DNA of 64,000 nucleotides, taken from NCBI GenBank assembly GCA_020637335.1, contig JACJWC010000001.1:323001-387000 (forward strand), given 5' to 3'. The position numbers were made by a program, and so were the translations under genes. The notes beneath the pieces are model-generated. The model saw nothing but the letters and a program-made list of their open reading frames with translations, made no database searches and was not told where the DNA came from. The stretch is from Acidobacteriota bacterium (lineage in GTDB: Bacteria > Acidobacteriota > Holophagae > Acanthopleuribacterales > Acanthopleuribacteraceae). Below, piece after piece: positions 34,114 through 44,083 of this stretch. Numbering within the stretch: the first letter of the stretch is position 1; every line of letters starts with the position of its first letter.

Positions 34114-34995
34114 TTAGGGTTGGTGCTCGCGGATCAGGGTTTTGGTCATGCGCTCTGTCGTAATAAAACCCCAATTCCATGTGTCGTGAAAATCGGAAAG
34201 TGGATTTTCTGCAAGGATTTCGGCTTGCGTTTTTCCGGCTTTAACCCGGTCTGCAATGCGGCGATCACATTCTTTGAGCATGTCTAAACTCGCCTGCAAT
34301 TCTTGTTTGTGGGCCAGCGGACCATGGCCTGGAATGATGCGGGTCTGGTCATTGGCCAAAGTTAAGATTTTTTCTTGTGCTGCAATGTAACCGGCAACCG
34401 AACCCCCTGCATCCAGATCAATAAAGGGAAAAAGCCCATTAAACAAGATATCGCCTGTATGGATGACATTGGCTTGCTTAAAAAAAATGATGGCATCGCC
34501 ATCGGTGTGGGCTTTTGCGACGTGGATTACCTGAGCTTCCTGACTATTAAAGTGGAACGTGATGCCATCGGCAAAGGTCAAAACAGGTAAAGCGCCTTTT
34601 GGCGCAGGCACCATGGTGTCATCTGGACCCGGAACCCCTTCTTTAAGCATGCGGGCCCGAATATTGTCGTGCGCCACAATGGTTGCGCCCTGTTTTTGCA
34701 GATTTTCGTTGTTGCCGGTGTGGTCCGCGTGAACATGGGTATTGATGACAAATGAAATGTCTTTGTCCGTATGTTGGCGGATGGCAGCCAGCATTTCTTC
34801 AGAAAAGGGCGGCATACTATCATCAATTAAGATGACGCCCTCTGGACCAACCAACAGCCCAAGGTTTCCGCCGGTGAAACCGCCAACCCCTTCAAGCATC
34901 CATAAACCTTTGGCCAGTTCTGAGGCCTTAAATTCCACTTTGGAATCGTCTGTGCCACCAGGGAAAAAAAGCAGACTCCATATTAGAAAATACAT
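34114..34995 (-). CDS. Secreted metallo-beta-lactamase-fold hydrolase
   Basis: A 293-residue MBL-fold protein with an N-terminal signal (MYFLIWSLLFFPGG). The zinc motif is THVHADHTGNN (HxHxDH, about residues 86-96). Further ligands are likely in HTDGDAII and in GHGPL. The pattern is closest to the SoxH/quinoprotein-relay or QPR-like MBL group, and the substrate is not known. It precedes the TonB-like gene on the same strand, 51 bases away. Confidence 0.85.
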   Translation of the reverse strand: MYFLIWSLLFFPGGTDDSKVEFKASELAKGLWMLEGVGGFTGGNLGLLVGPEGVILIDDSMPPFSEEMLAAIRQHTDKDISFVINTHVHADHTGNNENLQKQGATIVAHDNIRARMLKEGVPGPDDTMVPAPKGALPVLTFADGITFHFNSQEAQVIHVAKAHTDGDAIIFFKQANVIHTGDILFNGLFPFIDLDAGGSVAGYIAAQEKILTLANDQTRIIPGHGPLAHKQELQASLDMLKECDRRIADRVKAGKTQAEILAENPLSDFHDTWNWGFITTERMTKTLIREHQP

Positions 34996-35046
34996 AAAGT
35001 TCTCCTCTGATAAGTAAACGATGCCTCAACATCGGTAGGTATCTTG

Positions 35047-35427
35047 TTATTCCAGTTGGAAATCCATCTTGAGTCGAAAAACGCAATCAACCGGTTGGCC
35101 CTCCCATTCGGCCGGCGACCATTTCCATTGACGGAAGGCGTCCATGGTCGCCTGTTCGAAGCCCAAACTGGGATCGGCAAAGCGGTGCAGCACCTGGTAA
35201 TCGCCAATGGTTCCATCCGCCTTAAGCACAATTTCAAGAACCACAAATCCTTCTGCTTTCGAGTTCTGGGCTTGAGGGGGATAGTCCGGTTGGACCCGTT
35301 CGTGAAAGACGGGCAGAAATAAGCCGGGGTCACCCACCCGACGGATACGACCCGATTCGGTGAGATCGCGTAGGATTGTTGCGTCCGTCTGGAACCAAAT
35401 TAACCAAAACCACAAGGGGAAAAGCAT
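35047..35427 (-). CDS. Small TonB C-terminal-domain protein
   Basis: A 126-residue protein: signal or anchor (MLFPLWFWLIWFQTDA), then a TonB_C fold, PDYPPQAQNSKAEGFVVLEI, DGTIGDYQVL and MDAFRQWKWSPAEWEGQPV. It lacks the Pro-rich spacer of full TonB, so it is more like the periplasmic TonB_C proteins common in Acidobacteriota. ATG 35427 is chosen because GGAGGAAAG lies directly upstream. Confidence 0.8.
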   Translation of the reverse strand: MLFPLWFWLIWFQTDATILRDLTESGRIRRVGDPGLFLPVFHERVQPDYPPQAQNSKAEGFVVLEIVLKADGTIGDYQVLHRFADPSLGFEQATMDAFRQWKWSPAEWEGQPVDCVFRLKMDFQLE

Positions 35428-35506
35428 CTTTCCTCCGCCCAATTGGAGATGGCTTGGCTTTTACCTCCGTTTTGGTTGTGGATTTTCACCCATCATTCCC
35501 AATCGG

Positions 35507-37684
35507 TCAGGGCAGCCAAGCATAACCAATCTTAACAAAGTAGGTTCGGTCTGCCTTGAGGTAATCCAAGGTTTCGTTACCTAAGGAGGTGTCGCTATAG
35601 CCTGCCAGCAGAACCGATTGGGGGTTGAGCTTGTAGCTGAACAATACTTGGTTGAACCAGCTCTTGTCCTGGAACCCGGCTCGCAGCTGGTAGGTGTCAT
35701 AGGTGACATCCTGAATTTGCGCTATCCAGCGCAGGAAACAGCGTTGATTGAAATGCAATACCCAGCGCGATTGGAACAGTTCGGCTTGAAACAAATGACC
35801 CGTCTCGCTGTCAAAATCCTGGATCAGGTATTCCAGGGAGGATTCCACGTGGTGACCAAGGTAAAAGCCGAGCGACCCATTGAGTTCATAAAATTGAGCG
35901 CTTTGCACATTCTCCACGTCAATTGCCTCGCCGGCTCGGGCAAAAAGCCACCAGTTCCAATCCGTCCCGGGCCGTTGTTGGATATAGGTGCTCCAGCGGT
36001 TGTGGTTGAATTTCTGACCTTGGAATTGTTCCTTGTTGGGCGCAAACGCAATGTTTGCATAAGTTTGTTTCGGGCCAAAATATTCGATTTCGGCGTCCAT
36101 ACCCCAATCCGTCGTCTCGCCTTGGTAATTTTCTGTACCATCCATACTGAGCCCAAACACCAACTGGTTGAACCAGGACTGCCCATTAGAACGAAGCGTT
36201 TTGGATCCGCCGACGACTGCCGATCGGGTGTCTACTCGAGAAACAAATCCAGTATCTGCACGAAAATCAGGATCTTTGGCGTTCAGCTCGGCGAAGCTAT
36301 CCCAATCATTGCCCTCGTGATTGTAAGAGAAAGAAAAGGCATCGCCAAAAAAGGTGCCGCTTTTTTGATGATAGTCATTACTGACCTGTGGTGCATATTC
36401 GGTTTCACTGCGTAGGATTTGGGCGCGAAAAGTATCGGACGGGGTGAGCCGGTAAACACCGTCCATTCCATAAACACGATTGTGGTAACCGTCAGCTGTT
36501 CGAGAAGTGAAAAGTCCGCCAATATTGGATCCGCCCCGAATATCGGCTCGGTAACGGACGATGGTGTTGTCTACTTCCTGGTTCAGGCTGGCCAGTCCTG
36601 ACCGCTCGTTACTCGGGAACAGGAGATTGTTGAGATTATCACGTGCTTGAATGATGCCAAAGGCATGTGCGCCCTGTTTTCCTGTCAATTTCAGCCCATA
36701 ATCGGGATCGGCAAGGGTTCGCGTGAAAACGGCATTGATCGGCGTATTGAAATAATCGCTGCCCTCGAGGAAAAATGGCCGCTTTTCCGGGAAAAAGAGT
36801 GCAAAACGCTGGTTTACATTGAGTTGTGCAGCATCCGCTTCCACTTGTGAAAAATCGGGATTGACTGCGGCATTCAGGGTCAACGAGGGCGTAATGCCCC
36901 AGCGCACTGAAAGGCCCAACTCTGTTCCATCATCCACTTTCTCTAAATCACTTCCCGGAAAAGGCGAACGCGCTTCTTCTCGGGAGCTGGTCAAGGTTGG
37001 GGCAACTTCCAGGTTTCGTCCATTTTTGCCTGGAACAATGCCTGATAATGCTGAGAACTGACAAATGAGGCAGCCGCGACTGTAATCGGTTTGCAAGGAG
37101 CGCATGCGGAACCGCGAAGTTCTGGGAAAATCCCGCATAAACATAACGCCCCAGGTTTGGGGACCCGCTGCTGGGCTTAAGCGTAATTGTTTGAAGGGGA
37201 TAGCGATTTCAACCGTCCAGCCTTTGGCGTCGCGGTGGACGGCGGATTCCCAGATTGCATCCCAACTCCAATCTTCGCTGCCATCGACATCGCTGTTCAC
37301 CGCCTCCATTTGAACGCCGGCCGCATTGACTCGGAACTGATAGGCCCGACGACCATCGTGAAAGGTGTCCAGCATTAGCCCAACGGTATCGTCATTAAAC
37401 GGCGTGTCCCGGTCGGCTAAATGGCCTCGGATCAAATTGGGCGCTGGATCCTCGCAACGAAAGCCAAAATACAGGTAAGAGGCATTAAACAAAACACGAA
37501 CCTGGGTGTTCACCTGGCTTGGCACATTTTTATTGGGAAACCATTCGGTGTTGACCGTAATAGGATTAGCCGTTTGCCAATCGGGTTCTTCCAGCTTTCC
37601 ATCGACCAAAATCGAGGTTTGGACCGGATAGGCCTGAAACGAGTCCTGCGCCCAAAAGGCCAAAACAAATAGGGCTGTTAGCAT
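35507..37684 (-). CDS. DUF5916 outer-membrane protein with CBM9-like N-terminal domain
   Basis: A 725-residue exported protein. A signal peptide (MLTALFVLAFWAQDS) is followed by a carbohydrate-binding-9-like domain, VDGKLEEPDWQTANP ... YLYFGFRCEDP ... DRDTPFNDDTVGLMLD. The remaining ~500 residues have the alternating aromatic pattern of a beta-barrel, and RRPFFLEGSDYFNTP is diagnostic of DUF5916 (here KRPFFLEGSDYFN). These proteins are frequent in Acidobacteriota and Bacteroidota with unknown function. The start at 37684 is supported by GGGAG just upstream and by the signal peptide; an ATG at 37729 is the alternative. Confidence 0.82.
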   Translation of the reverse strand: MLTALFVLAFWAQDSFQAYPVQTSILVDGKLEEPDWQTANPITVNTEWFPNKNVPSQVNTQVRVLFNASYLYFGFRCEDPAPNLIRGHLADRDTPFNDDTVGLMLDTFHDGRRAYQFRVNAAGVQMEAVNSDVDGSEDWSWDAIWESAVHRDAKGWTVEIAIPFKQLRLSPAAGPQTWGVMFMRDFPRTSRFRMRSLQTDYSRGCLICQFSALSGIVPGKNGRNLEVAPTLTSSREEARSPFPGSDLEKVDDGTELGLSVRWGITPSLTLNAAVNPDFSQVEADAAQLNVNQRFALFFPEKRPFFLEGSDYFNTPINAVFTRTLADPDYGLKLTGKQGAHAFGIIQARDNLNNLLFPSNERSGLASLNQEVDNTIVRYRADIRGGSNIGGLFTSRTADGYHNRVYGMDGVYRLTPSDTFRAQILRSETEYAPQVSNDYHQKSGTFFGDAFSFSYNHEGNDWDSFAELNAKDPDFRADTGFVSRVDTRSAVVGGSKTLRSNGQSWFNQLVFGLSMDGTENYQGETTDWGMDAEIEYFGPKQTYANIAFAPNKEQFQGQKFNHNRWSTYIQQRPGTDWNWWLFARAGEAIDVENVQSAQFYELNGSLGFYLGHHVESSLEYLIQDFDSETGHLFQAELFQSRWVLHFNQRCFLRWIAQIQDVTYDTYQLRAGFQDKSWFNQVLFSYKLNPQSVLLAGYSDTSLGNETLDYLKADRTYFVKIGYAWLP

Positions 37685-37809
37685 GCATGCTCCCAAAGCG
37701 GTGTTTTTTCCTTTATCGAAAAAGCACATAAAAAAGTTTGGTTGAGTATCTGCCTTTTACGGGAGTTGGGATCTGGAATTGGGACCAAACCGCGTCGTTT
37801 GGGGATCAG

Positions 37810-38139
37810 TTAATACTTTTTCAGGCTCGGATCTATCTGGTCAGACCAGGCCAGAACCCCACCTTTGAGATTGTACAAATCTTCAAAACCGAGATTGGAT
37901 AGCGTCGCCAAAGCCAGTAAAGAACGTTTTCCGGAGCGACAAACCAAAACGGTTGGTTGATCGGGATCGAGTTCATTGGCCCGCGACGGTACATGCGCGA
38001 GTGGAATGTAATGTGTTGTAGGTCCGATTTTGCAGATGGCCCACTCATGAGGTTCCCGCACATCCACAATTTGCAAACTGCGCCCTTCATCAAGCCAGGC
38101 CTTGAGTTCGGCGACCTCGAGTTGGACAGGCACGATCAC
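37810..38139 (-). CDS. Rhodanese-like domain protein
   Basis: A 109-residue single rhodanese domain. IVDVREPHEWAICKIG (about 24-39) and the active-site loop VCRSGKRS with its catalytic Cys are intact. The C-terminus has YNLKGGVLAWSDQID. The start is GTG 38139, inside the stop codon of the RdgC-like gene (GTGA overlap), so the two are translationally coupled. Confidence 0.9.
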   Translation of the reverse strand: MIVPVQLEVAELKAWLDEGRSLQIVDVREPHEWAICKIGPTTHYIPLAHVPSRANELDPDQPTVLVCRSGKRSLLALATLSNLGFEDLYNLKGGVLAWSDQIDPSLKKY

Positions 38140-39044
38140 GAAGGACTCGGTGCAGACACTTTTTTCTGAAATTTTTCTTCGAGAAAGTCGAAGGTAGCCT
38201 GGATCTGCTCCATGCGGCTCTCCAGGCGCATGGTCCAGTGATCTGCCTTGAAGCCGCGCAGTTTCATGGTGCCTATACGGAAGCTGGAGCCATCAAAGCT
38301 GAGCGGTGTTTCGCCTATTTGCAGCTTGGCGCTGATGACATGTGCGCCAGCGCCCAGTAACCGTTCCAATTCCTGGCCAACCACACCGCGCAAACTGACA
38401 ACCGCCCCTTCCGGTGTCGCCAATTTGACGCTTCCTTTGACGCCTTCAAGGTAGATTTCCTCATCGTGGGTGATGCCTTCGATAAATTCACAGCCGAGAA
38501 TGGATTGGGCTGGATCTTTAAGTTCCATCCACTCAGGCGGATCTTTTTCCAACTGGTGGTCCAGCCAAGGCGTTTTGTATTCGACTTCGACACCCAATCG
38601 TTTAAGGTAAGAACAAACGGTACCCAATTGGCCTTTGGAGGTCGTGGCCACAAATAAAATGTATTGGTCCAGGTAACACTCAATGATCTTGGTGCGCGGG
38701 GTTGCGACCATCAACAATTCTTCTTCGGCCAAATCCTTGAGGTCGCGCATTTTCTTTTTGCCGGGCGGTCCAGACAGCTCTGTTTCGGTTTTGATCAGTT
38801 CACGCAGACGTTCCTTGAGCTGCGTCGAATCGATTTGGATCTTGTCGATCCGCAGGCGAAACGCATAACGGCCCTGACCAACCTCGTAAGGTTCACCCGG
38901 CTCGAAAGGGATGAAGCCGACGGATTCCTTGGTATAGGTTCCTTTGAGAATCGGACTGAACGCATAGCGGTCAAAGTCGATTTCGGTCGGTGTTGCCACC
39001 ACGTTGAAGCGCGTACACGCGACAGAACCAGCCATGAAACCCAT
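38136..39044 (-). CDS. RdgC-like recombination-associated protein
   Basis: A 302-residue protein. Comparison from memory with E. coli RdgC shows the same order of blocks: an N-terminal GFIPFEPGEPYEVGQGRYAF segment, a Lys-rich helix with KMRDLKDLAEEELL, IIECYLDQYILFVATTSKGQ and LKRLGVEVEYKTPWLD, and a conserved GCEF..G region. RdgC forms a ring around DNA and modulates RecA. The assignment is tentative. It lies 12 bases downstream of aspS. Confidence 0.55.
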   Translation of the reverse strand: MGFMAGSVACTRFNVVATPTEIDFDRYAFSPILKGTYTKESVGFIPFEPGEPYEVGQGRYAFRLRIDKIQIDSTQLKERLRELIKTETELSGPPGKKKMRDLKDLAEEELLMVATPRTKIIECYLDQYILFVATTSKGQLGTVCSYLKRLGVEVEYKTPWLDHQLEKDPPEWMELKDPAQSILGCEFIEGITHDEEIYLEGVKGSVKLATPEGAVVSLRGVVGQELERLLGAGAHVISAKLQIGETPLSFDGSSFRIGTMKLRGFKADHWTMRLESRMEQIQATFDFLEEKFQKKVSAPSPS

Positions 39045-39056
39045 ATAAAACCTCCC

Positions 39057-40844
39057 TTAACCTTGACGCAGAACCTGAATGCCCAAATCCAGAAGCTGAT
39101 GGACAGATACTTCGGATGGGCTTTCCGTCATCATACACGTCGCACTGGTCGTTTTGGGGAAGGCGATCACTTCACGCAGTGACTTTTCGCCGCTGAGGAT
39201 CATGGTGATGCGGTCCAAACCCAAGGCGATCCCACCATGCGGCGGCGCTCCGAAACTCAGAGCATCCAACAGGAAGCCGAATTTTTCCTGGGCTTCTTCC
39301 GGGCTTAAACCCAGCGCTTTAAACATGGCGGATTGCACATCGCGACGGTGAATACGAATGCTACCGCCGCCGATTTCAAAGCCGTTGAGCACGAGGTCAT
39401 AGGCCTTGGCGCGTACTTCGCCCGGATTGCTTTCTAGCTTTTCCAGGTCTTCATCCAACGGTGAAGTGAAGGGATGGTGCAGAGCCACGTAACGACCGGC
39501 TTCAGCATCCAGTTCGAGCAGTGGGAAGTCAACGACCCACAGAATGGCAAATTTGGATTCATCAATTAATTGGAGGTCTTTGCCCAATTGCAGTCGGAGA
39601 GCGCCTAATGCTTGGCAGGTCCTTTCATTGGGACCGGCCACGAGCAGCAGCAAATCGCCCTGTTTTCCACCTGCTTGGGCAAACAGTTGGCTGACCAGCT
39701 CTTCACCCAGGAATTTAAGGATCGGACCGCTAAATCCTTCATCGCCCCACTTCAGCCAGGCCAATCCGGAAATGCCGAAATCTTTTTTGAGCCAGGTTTC
39801 AAGCGTTTCGATGTCTTTACGCGATTTGCCGGCGGCACCAGGTGCACACAGACCTTTAACGACACCGTTGTGGCTGACGGTATCGCTGAACACTTTAAAA
39901 CCACATGTGCGCGCAGCCTCGCTGAAATCTTCAATCATGACACCGAAACGCGTGTCGGGTTTGTCAGATCCATAGCGATTCATGGCTTCGGCATAACTGA
40001 GTTGCGGGAATGGGCCCTGAATATCCTCGCCGACCAATTGGAAAATGCGGGTCATCATGCCTTCCAGAATGGCGAATACGTCTTCGCGCTGGACGAAACT
40101 CATTTCCATATCGATTTGGGTGAATTCTGGCTGGCGGTCAGCGCGCAAATCCTCATCGCGAAAACAGCGGGTGATTTGCACATAGCGTTCAAAACCGCTG
40201 ACCATAAATAATTGTTTAAAGATCTGAGGCGATTGAGGCAGGGCGTAAAAACGACCCTTTTGAACCCGGCTGGGTACCAGGAAATCGCGCGCGCCTTCCG
40301 GGGTGGATTTGGTCAGCATCGGCGTTTCCAGTTCCAGGAAGTTCTGTTGATCCAAATAGTTGCGAACGGTTAATGCGATCTTGTGGCGCAGGATGAAATT
40401 GTTTTGCAATTTGGGCCGACGCAAATCGAGAAACCGATATTTCAGGCGCAATTCTTCGCCCACATTCTCGATATTGTCCTCGATCGGGAAGGGTGGTGTT
40501 GCCGCAGTATTGAGGATGTGCAGTTGGTCGGCGTAGATTTCAATTTCGCCGGTAGCCAATTTGGCGTTGACGGTTTTCGGATCGCGTTTGCGCACTATGC
40601 CACTGACGGCAATGACAAACTCAGAACGCAGCGTTTTGGCTTTATTGTGTACATCTTCCGCAATTTCGGGATTAAACAGAACCTGAGTCACGCCGTACCG
40701 ATCGCGCACGTCGATAAAGATGAGTGCGCCGAGGTCGCGACGTTTAGCAACCCAGCCGAGTAAGGTGACGCGATTGCCGTCGTTTTCGGGACGCAGTGCC
40801 CCACAATCATGGGTTCGTTTGAGGGATCCTAAGTGGTCTAACAT
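39057..40844 (-). CDS. aspS: Aspartyl-tRNA synthetase
   Basis: A 595-residue class II synthetase of bacterial size with the bacterial insertion domain. The N-terminal OB-fold has GWVAKRRDLGALIFIDVRDR. Motif 2 is FRDEDLRADRQPEFTQIDME and motif 3 is GIALGLDRI. The sequence alone does not settle discriminating versus Asn-tolerant type. The start overlaps the hisS stop by 7 bases. Confidence 0.97.
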   Translation of the reverse strand: MLDHLGSLKRTHDCGALRPENDGNRVTLLGWVAKRRDLGALIFIDVRDRYGVTQVLFNPEIAEDVHNKAKTLRSEFVIAVSGIVRKRDPKTVNAKLATGEIEIYADQLHILNTAATPPFPIEDNIENVGEELRLKYRFLDLRRPKLQNNFILRHKIALTVRNYLDQQNFLELETPMLTKSTPEGARDFLVPSRVQKGRFYALPQSPQIFKQLFMVSGFERYVQITRCFRDEDLRADRQPEFTQIDMEMSFVQREDVFAILEGMMTRIFQLVGEDIQGPFPQLSYAEAMNRYGSDKPDTRFGVMIEDFSEAARTCGFKVFSDTVSHNGVVKGLCAPGAAGKSRKDIETLETWLKKDFGISGLAWLKWGDEGFSGPILKFLGEELVSQLFAQAGGKQGDLLLLVAGPNERTCQALGALRLQLGKDLQLIDESKFAILWVVDFPLLELDAEAGRYVALHHPFTSPLDEDLEKLESNPGEVRAKAYDLVLNGFEIGGGSIRIHRRDVQSAMFKALGLSPEEAQEKFGFLLDALSFGAPPHGGIALGLDRITMILSGEKSLREVIAFPKTTSATCMMTESPSEVSVHQLLDLGIQVLRQG

Positions 40845-42091
40845 GCCAAAACCTCTTTTAAATATGATGCCAATTGGTCCAAAGCAAGCGTTTGTTGCTC
40901 GGACTTGGCCATGTCCTTGAGGGTCACGGTTTTTGATTGGTATTCGGATTCGCCGATGATGGCGGTTAATCGGGCCTGGTGTTTATTGGCCCGTTTCATT
41001 TGGGATTTAAAGCTGCCGACCCGCGGATCGTACAGGACACTAAAACCTTGGGCGCGCAGTTGGCAAATCAGGGCGAAGGATTCATCTAGCCAGGCGCGTT
41101 CGCCGAAAACGAAAAATAAATCGGTAGCGGGTTCGGGGCTAGTGCCCTGATTTCGGATCAGAGTTACCAGACGATCAATGCCAAGTGCCCACCCAAAAGC
41201 AGGCGTTGGGCTTCCACCGATTTGTTCGAGCAGTTTGTCATAACGCCCGCCACCCATGACGGCGCTCTGTGCACCCAGATCCCCGCTCAGCAACTCAAAA
41301 GCGGTTTTGGTGTAGTAATCCAATCCGCGAACGAGGAAGGGGTTGATTTCAAAGCGGATCCCCACTTGGGCGAGGTAGTTGCAGACCGCTTCAAAGTGTT
41401 GGCGGTTCTCAGCGCTCCAGAAATCGGATATCGGCTTGAGGGCGACCAATTGTTGGCGGCAGGTGGGATTTTTGCAGTCGAGCAGACGCAGCACATTGGT
41501 TTCCAAGCGGCGTTGGCAGTCGGCACACAGCTGATCGCGCACAGCCGTCAGGGCTTCGCGTAGGTAGGCTAAGTATTGGGGGCGATCGGTTTCATCACCA
41601 ACTGAGTTCAAGTGCAAAGTCAGGTTGGGCAGTTGATACGGTTCCAAAAAGGCGATCAGGGCCTGAATGGTTTCGGCATCGATTAAGGGATCGGCGCTGC
41701 CAAACACCTCGGCACCTAGCTGGTGGAACTGACGGTACCGACCGGCCTGCGGACGTTCATAACGGAACATGGGGCCCATGTAGAGCAAGCGGAGCAATTC
41801 GTCTTTACCCACCAAGTGATGTTGGACGACTGCCCGGCAAACCGACGCGGTCATCTCGGGCCGCAAGGTCAAATCGTCGCCGCCCTTGGTTTGGAAACGG
41901 TACATTTCCTTGGTGACGATATCGGTCTCATCGCCAATTCCACGGATAAATAAGGATGTTTCTTCAAACAGGGGCGTACGAATCTCTTGGAACCCATAGC
42001 GACCAAAAAAGTCGATGGCTCGTTGTTCGATGGCTTGAAATAAGCGGGTTTCTTCGGGTAAAAGGTCCCGGGTCCCCTTGGGGGTTTTCAT
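40838..42091 (-). CDS. hisS: Histidyl-tRNA synthetase
   Basis: A 417-residue class II enzyme. KTPKGTRDLLPEE at the N-terminus, TLRPEMTASVCRAV (motif 2 region), QFHQLGAEVFG, and the His-A/His-B motifs LVRGLDYYTKTAFE and GGRYDKL are present. ATG 42091 is chosen because AGGAGGAGGG lies upstream and the family starts there; the longer frame would add 58 residues. It heads an operon hisS-aspS-rdgC-like-rhodanese. Confidence 0.96.
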   Translation of the reverse strand: MKTPKGTRDLLPEETRLFQAIEQRAIDFFGRYGFQEIRTPLFEETSLFIRGIGDETDIVTKEMYRFQTKGGDDLTLRPEMTASVCRAVVQHHLVGKDELLRLLYMGPMFRYERPQAGRYRQFHQLGAEVFGSADPLIDAETIQALIAFLEPYQLPNLTLHLNSVGDETDRPQYLAYLREALTAVRDQLCADCQRRLETNVLRLLDCKNPTCRQQLVALKPISDFWSAENRQHFEAVCNYLAQVGIRFEINPFLVRGLDYYTKTAFELLSGDLGAQSAVMGGGRYDKLLEQIGGSPTPAFGWALGIDRLVTLIRNQGTSPEPATDLFFVFGERAWLDESFALICQLRAQGFSVLYDPRVGSFKSQMKRANKHQARLTAIIGESEYQSKTVTLKDMAKSEQQTLALDQLASYLKEVLAC

Positions 42092-42283
42092 CGGCCCTCC
42101 TCCTCTTGGCCCGGTGGCCGTTGAATCGAGCAGTTTAGCCAAAAGTTGGCATGCTTGCAACGATTTGCCGCGTTTTCGGCCAAAAGGGCCGGTTCTCTTT
42201 AGTTTCGGCCCGTTCTTTGCTATCCTAGCGGGTCTCATGATCTGATGAGCCAGGAATTCGGCCAAGTAACGTGGAGAACGAGC

Positions 42284-43561
42284 ATGCTTTTTCGAACGGT
42301 GTCTGTTTTTGTGGGACTCGTAGGAGGCCTGGTTTGGGCCGGCGGGTTGGGCAGTGGTACAGCGGGTGTTTCATCGACCGCCAATGGTGGTGCGTTTGTG
42401 GCCCGTGCTGAGGATGCCAGTGCTTTATTCATTAATCCTGCGGGTCTGATCCGATTGGATCGTCAGATCACATTCAGTGTCGCCTTGTCTGATCAGCGCA
42501 GCTCCTACTCTACGCCGGGAAAATCGGTTTGGGATTCTGAGGGCGAGCAATCGGCATTTCCTTTTTTGGCCTACCAGGACCGTATCGGAAAATTCTCTTT
42601 TGCGGTCGGGACCGCCGTTACCCACTCGTACGGCCATGAATTTGAAGATGACGATTTTCCAGGCCGATTTTTAGCGACTGGGATGACCTTTGAAGCCCGC
42701 GAACATGTGCTCGGTGTTGCCTACCAACTGCCCTCCAAAATTTCAGTTGGAGTGGGGATTCGATCCGTTCAGGCGGATATGAATTGGTCGCGACGTCGAT
42801 TGGGTGCCTTTGACATTGGGCTGGATCAACCACAACTGTATGAGGTGCGCGAAGGCTTTGATGGCTCTGATAGCGCCACCGGTTTTTCATTTGGCCTGCA
42901 GTATTACAAGAGCCGCCGACTCAATTTTGGTTTGGCCTACCAGAGCCCCGTGAGTCTCAGTTTCAGCGGAGACCATTCGTTTTTGCAATTGACCCAGACT
43001 CAGATTCCGGCGGCCGCCCAACGCTTTGGCCAGCAGTTTCAAGATGGCCGGTTCACTTCGGATTTCGATTTGCCCGCAAAAATCAGTGCCGGATTTACGA
43101 CCCGAGTCACCATTCGCACCCGGCTGGAGCTGGATGTTGATTGGGAGGACTGGTCACGTATCGAACAGCAACGGTTTGATAGTGAAACGGGCAGTGTCGT
43201 TGTTGATCGTCAGTTCCGCGATGTGGCCACTTTTCGTGTGGCCGGAGATTTCCAACAGAAAAAAGCTTTGTTGTGGCGGTTGGCCCTGGCCAGTTCGCGC
43301 AGTATCGCCGATCAAAATGCTATTGAGCCCAGCTTTCCCGATGCGGACCGCTTTCATTACTCATTTGGCGTCAGTTACACCTTTGAAAAATTGACCTTGG
43401 AGGCCGCCTACCAATACGTTCAATACCGCGACCGCCAGGTCAGCGATCAAGAACAACTGATCTCGTTGGAAGAACCGGATTACCTCTACGATACCTTGCA
43501 AAATGGATTGTATGAAACCCAGCGCCACTATTTAAATCTGGGTGTCCGCTACCGCTTCTGA
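42284..43561 (+). CDS. OmpP1/FadL-family outer-membrane protein
   Basis: A 425-residue beta-barrel. It has a signal peptide (MLFRTVSVFVGLVGGLVWA), then the FadL-like GSGTAGVSSTANGGAFVARAE / DASALFINPAGLIRL start, which is the N-terminal hatch with the conserved N-P-A-G motif. It ends with LNLGVRYRF, with the terminal aromatic residue typical of outer-membrane proteins. FadL relatives take up hydrophobic compounds. GGAGAAC precedes the ATG. It is divergent from hisS. Confidence 0.87.
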   Translation: MLFRTVSVFVGLVGGLVWAGGLGSGTAGVSSTANGGAFVARAEDASALFINPAGLIRLDRQITFSVALSDQRSSYSTPGKSVWDSEGEQSAFPFLAYQDRIGKFSFAVGTAVTHSYGHEFEDDDFPGRFLATGMTFEAREHVLGVAYQLPSKISVGVGIRSVQADMNWSRRRLGAFDIGLDQPQLYEVREGFDGSDSATGFSFGLQYYKSRRLNFGLAYQSPVSLSFSGDHSFLQLTQTQIPAAAQRFGQQFQDGRFTSDFDLPAKISAGFTTRVTIRTRLELDVDWEDWSRIEQQRFDSETGSVVVDRQFRDVATFRVAGDFQQKKALLWRLALASSRSIADQNAIEPSFPDADRFHYSFGVSYTFEKLTLEAAYQYVQYRDRQVSDQEQLISLEEPDYLYDTLQNGLYETQRHYLNLGVRYRF

Positions 43562-43580
43562 TCCAAACGATCATTGATCG

Positions 43581-43609
43581 AAAAAAAGGCCGGGTTTCCG
43601 GCCTTTTTT
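43581..43609. terminator. Bidirectional terminator
   Basis: A7, GGCCGG, loop GTTT, CCGGCC, T6. It serves the plus-strand FadL-like gene and the convergent minus-strand floA operon. Confidence 0.93.
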
Positions 43610-43612
43610 CAT

Positions 43613-44083
43613 TTAGATGCGACGGGAAAGCCCCATCTTCTGGTGCGCTTTGCAAGGGCCGAGGATGGCTTGGGCCAAAATCAATTTTTCAAACTCCGTT
43701 TTGCCGGGGACTTGGAAGGCTTTGATTTCTTTGGGTTTACTTTTCGTTAGGTGATGGATGCTGTCCGGGTCAAAATCGACCAGGAATGTATGATCCGCTG
43801 GGTGAAAGGCGTCGTCTGGGACGTGTTCAAATGTCGTTTGAACCCGTGCCTCTACTGAGGCTGGAATGGGATTATTGGCGCGAGCTACCTTTTGTTTTTC
43901 CTGATGCGCAGCCTTTTGTTTCTTTTTGGCCGCGTGTTCCTGACGGCGCAGTTCGGCCTTGTATTCTTCTAAGGTCTGCGGTTTGCCCCGAGCCTGGGGG
44001 TCTTGAGTGGGACGCCGTTTCTTGGCGTCCTCCTCAAAGATGGCTTCAAAGATGGCGATGATCGCCCGGATGATCAGGTCCAT
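43613..44083 (-). CDS. Hypothetical protein downstream of floA
   Basis: A 156-residue protein I do not recognise. The N-terminal 18 residues (MDLIIRAIIAIFEAIFEE) form an amphipathic hydrophobic helix that could lie on a membrane. Residues 20-70 are rich in Lys/Gln/Ala (likely coiled coil or disordered). The C-terminal half is mixed, with HTFLVDFDPDSIHHL. Its start overlaps the floA stop by one base (TAATG), so it is co-translated with the flotillin and may be a partner of it. Confidence 0.7.
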   Translation of the reverse strand: MDLIIRAIIAIFEAIFEEDAKKRRPTQDPQARGKPQTLEEYKAELRRQEHAAKKKQKAAHQEKQKVARANNPIPASVEARVQTTFEHVPDDAFHPADHTFLVDFDPDSIHHLTKSKPKEIKAFQVPGKTEFEKLILAQAILGPCKAHQKMGLSRRI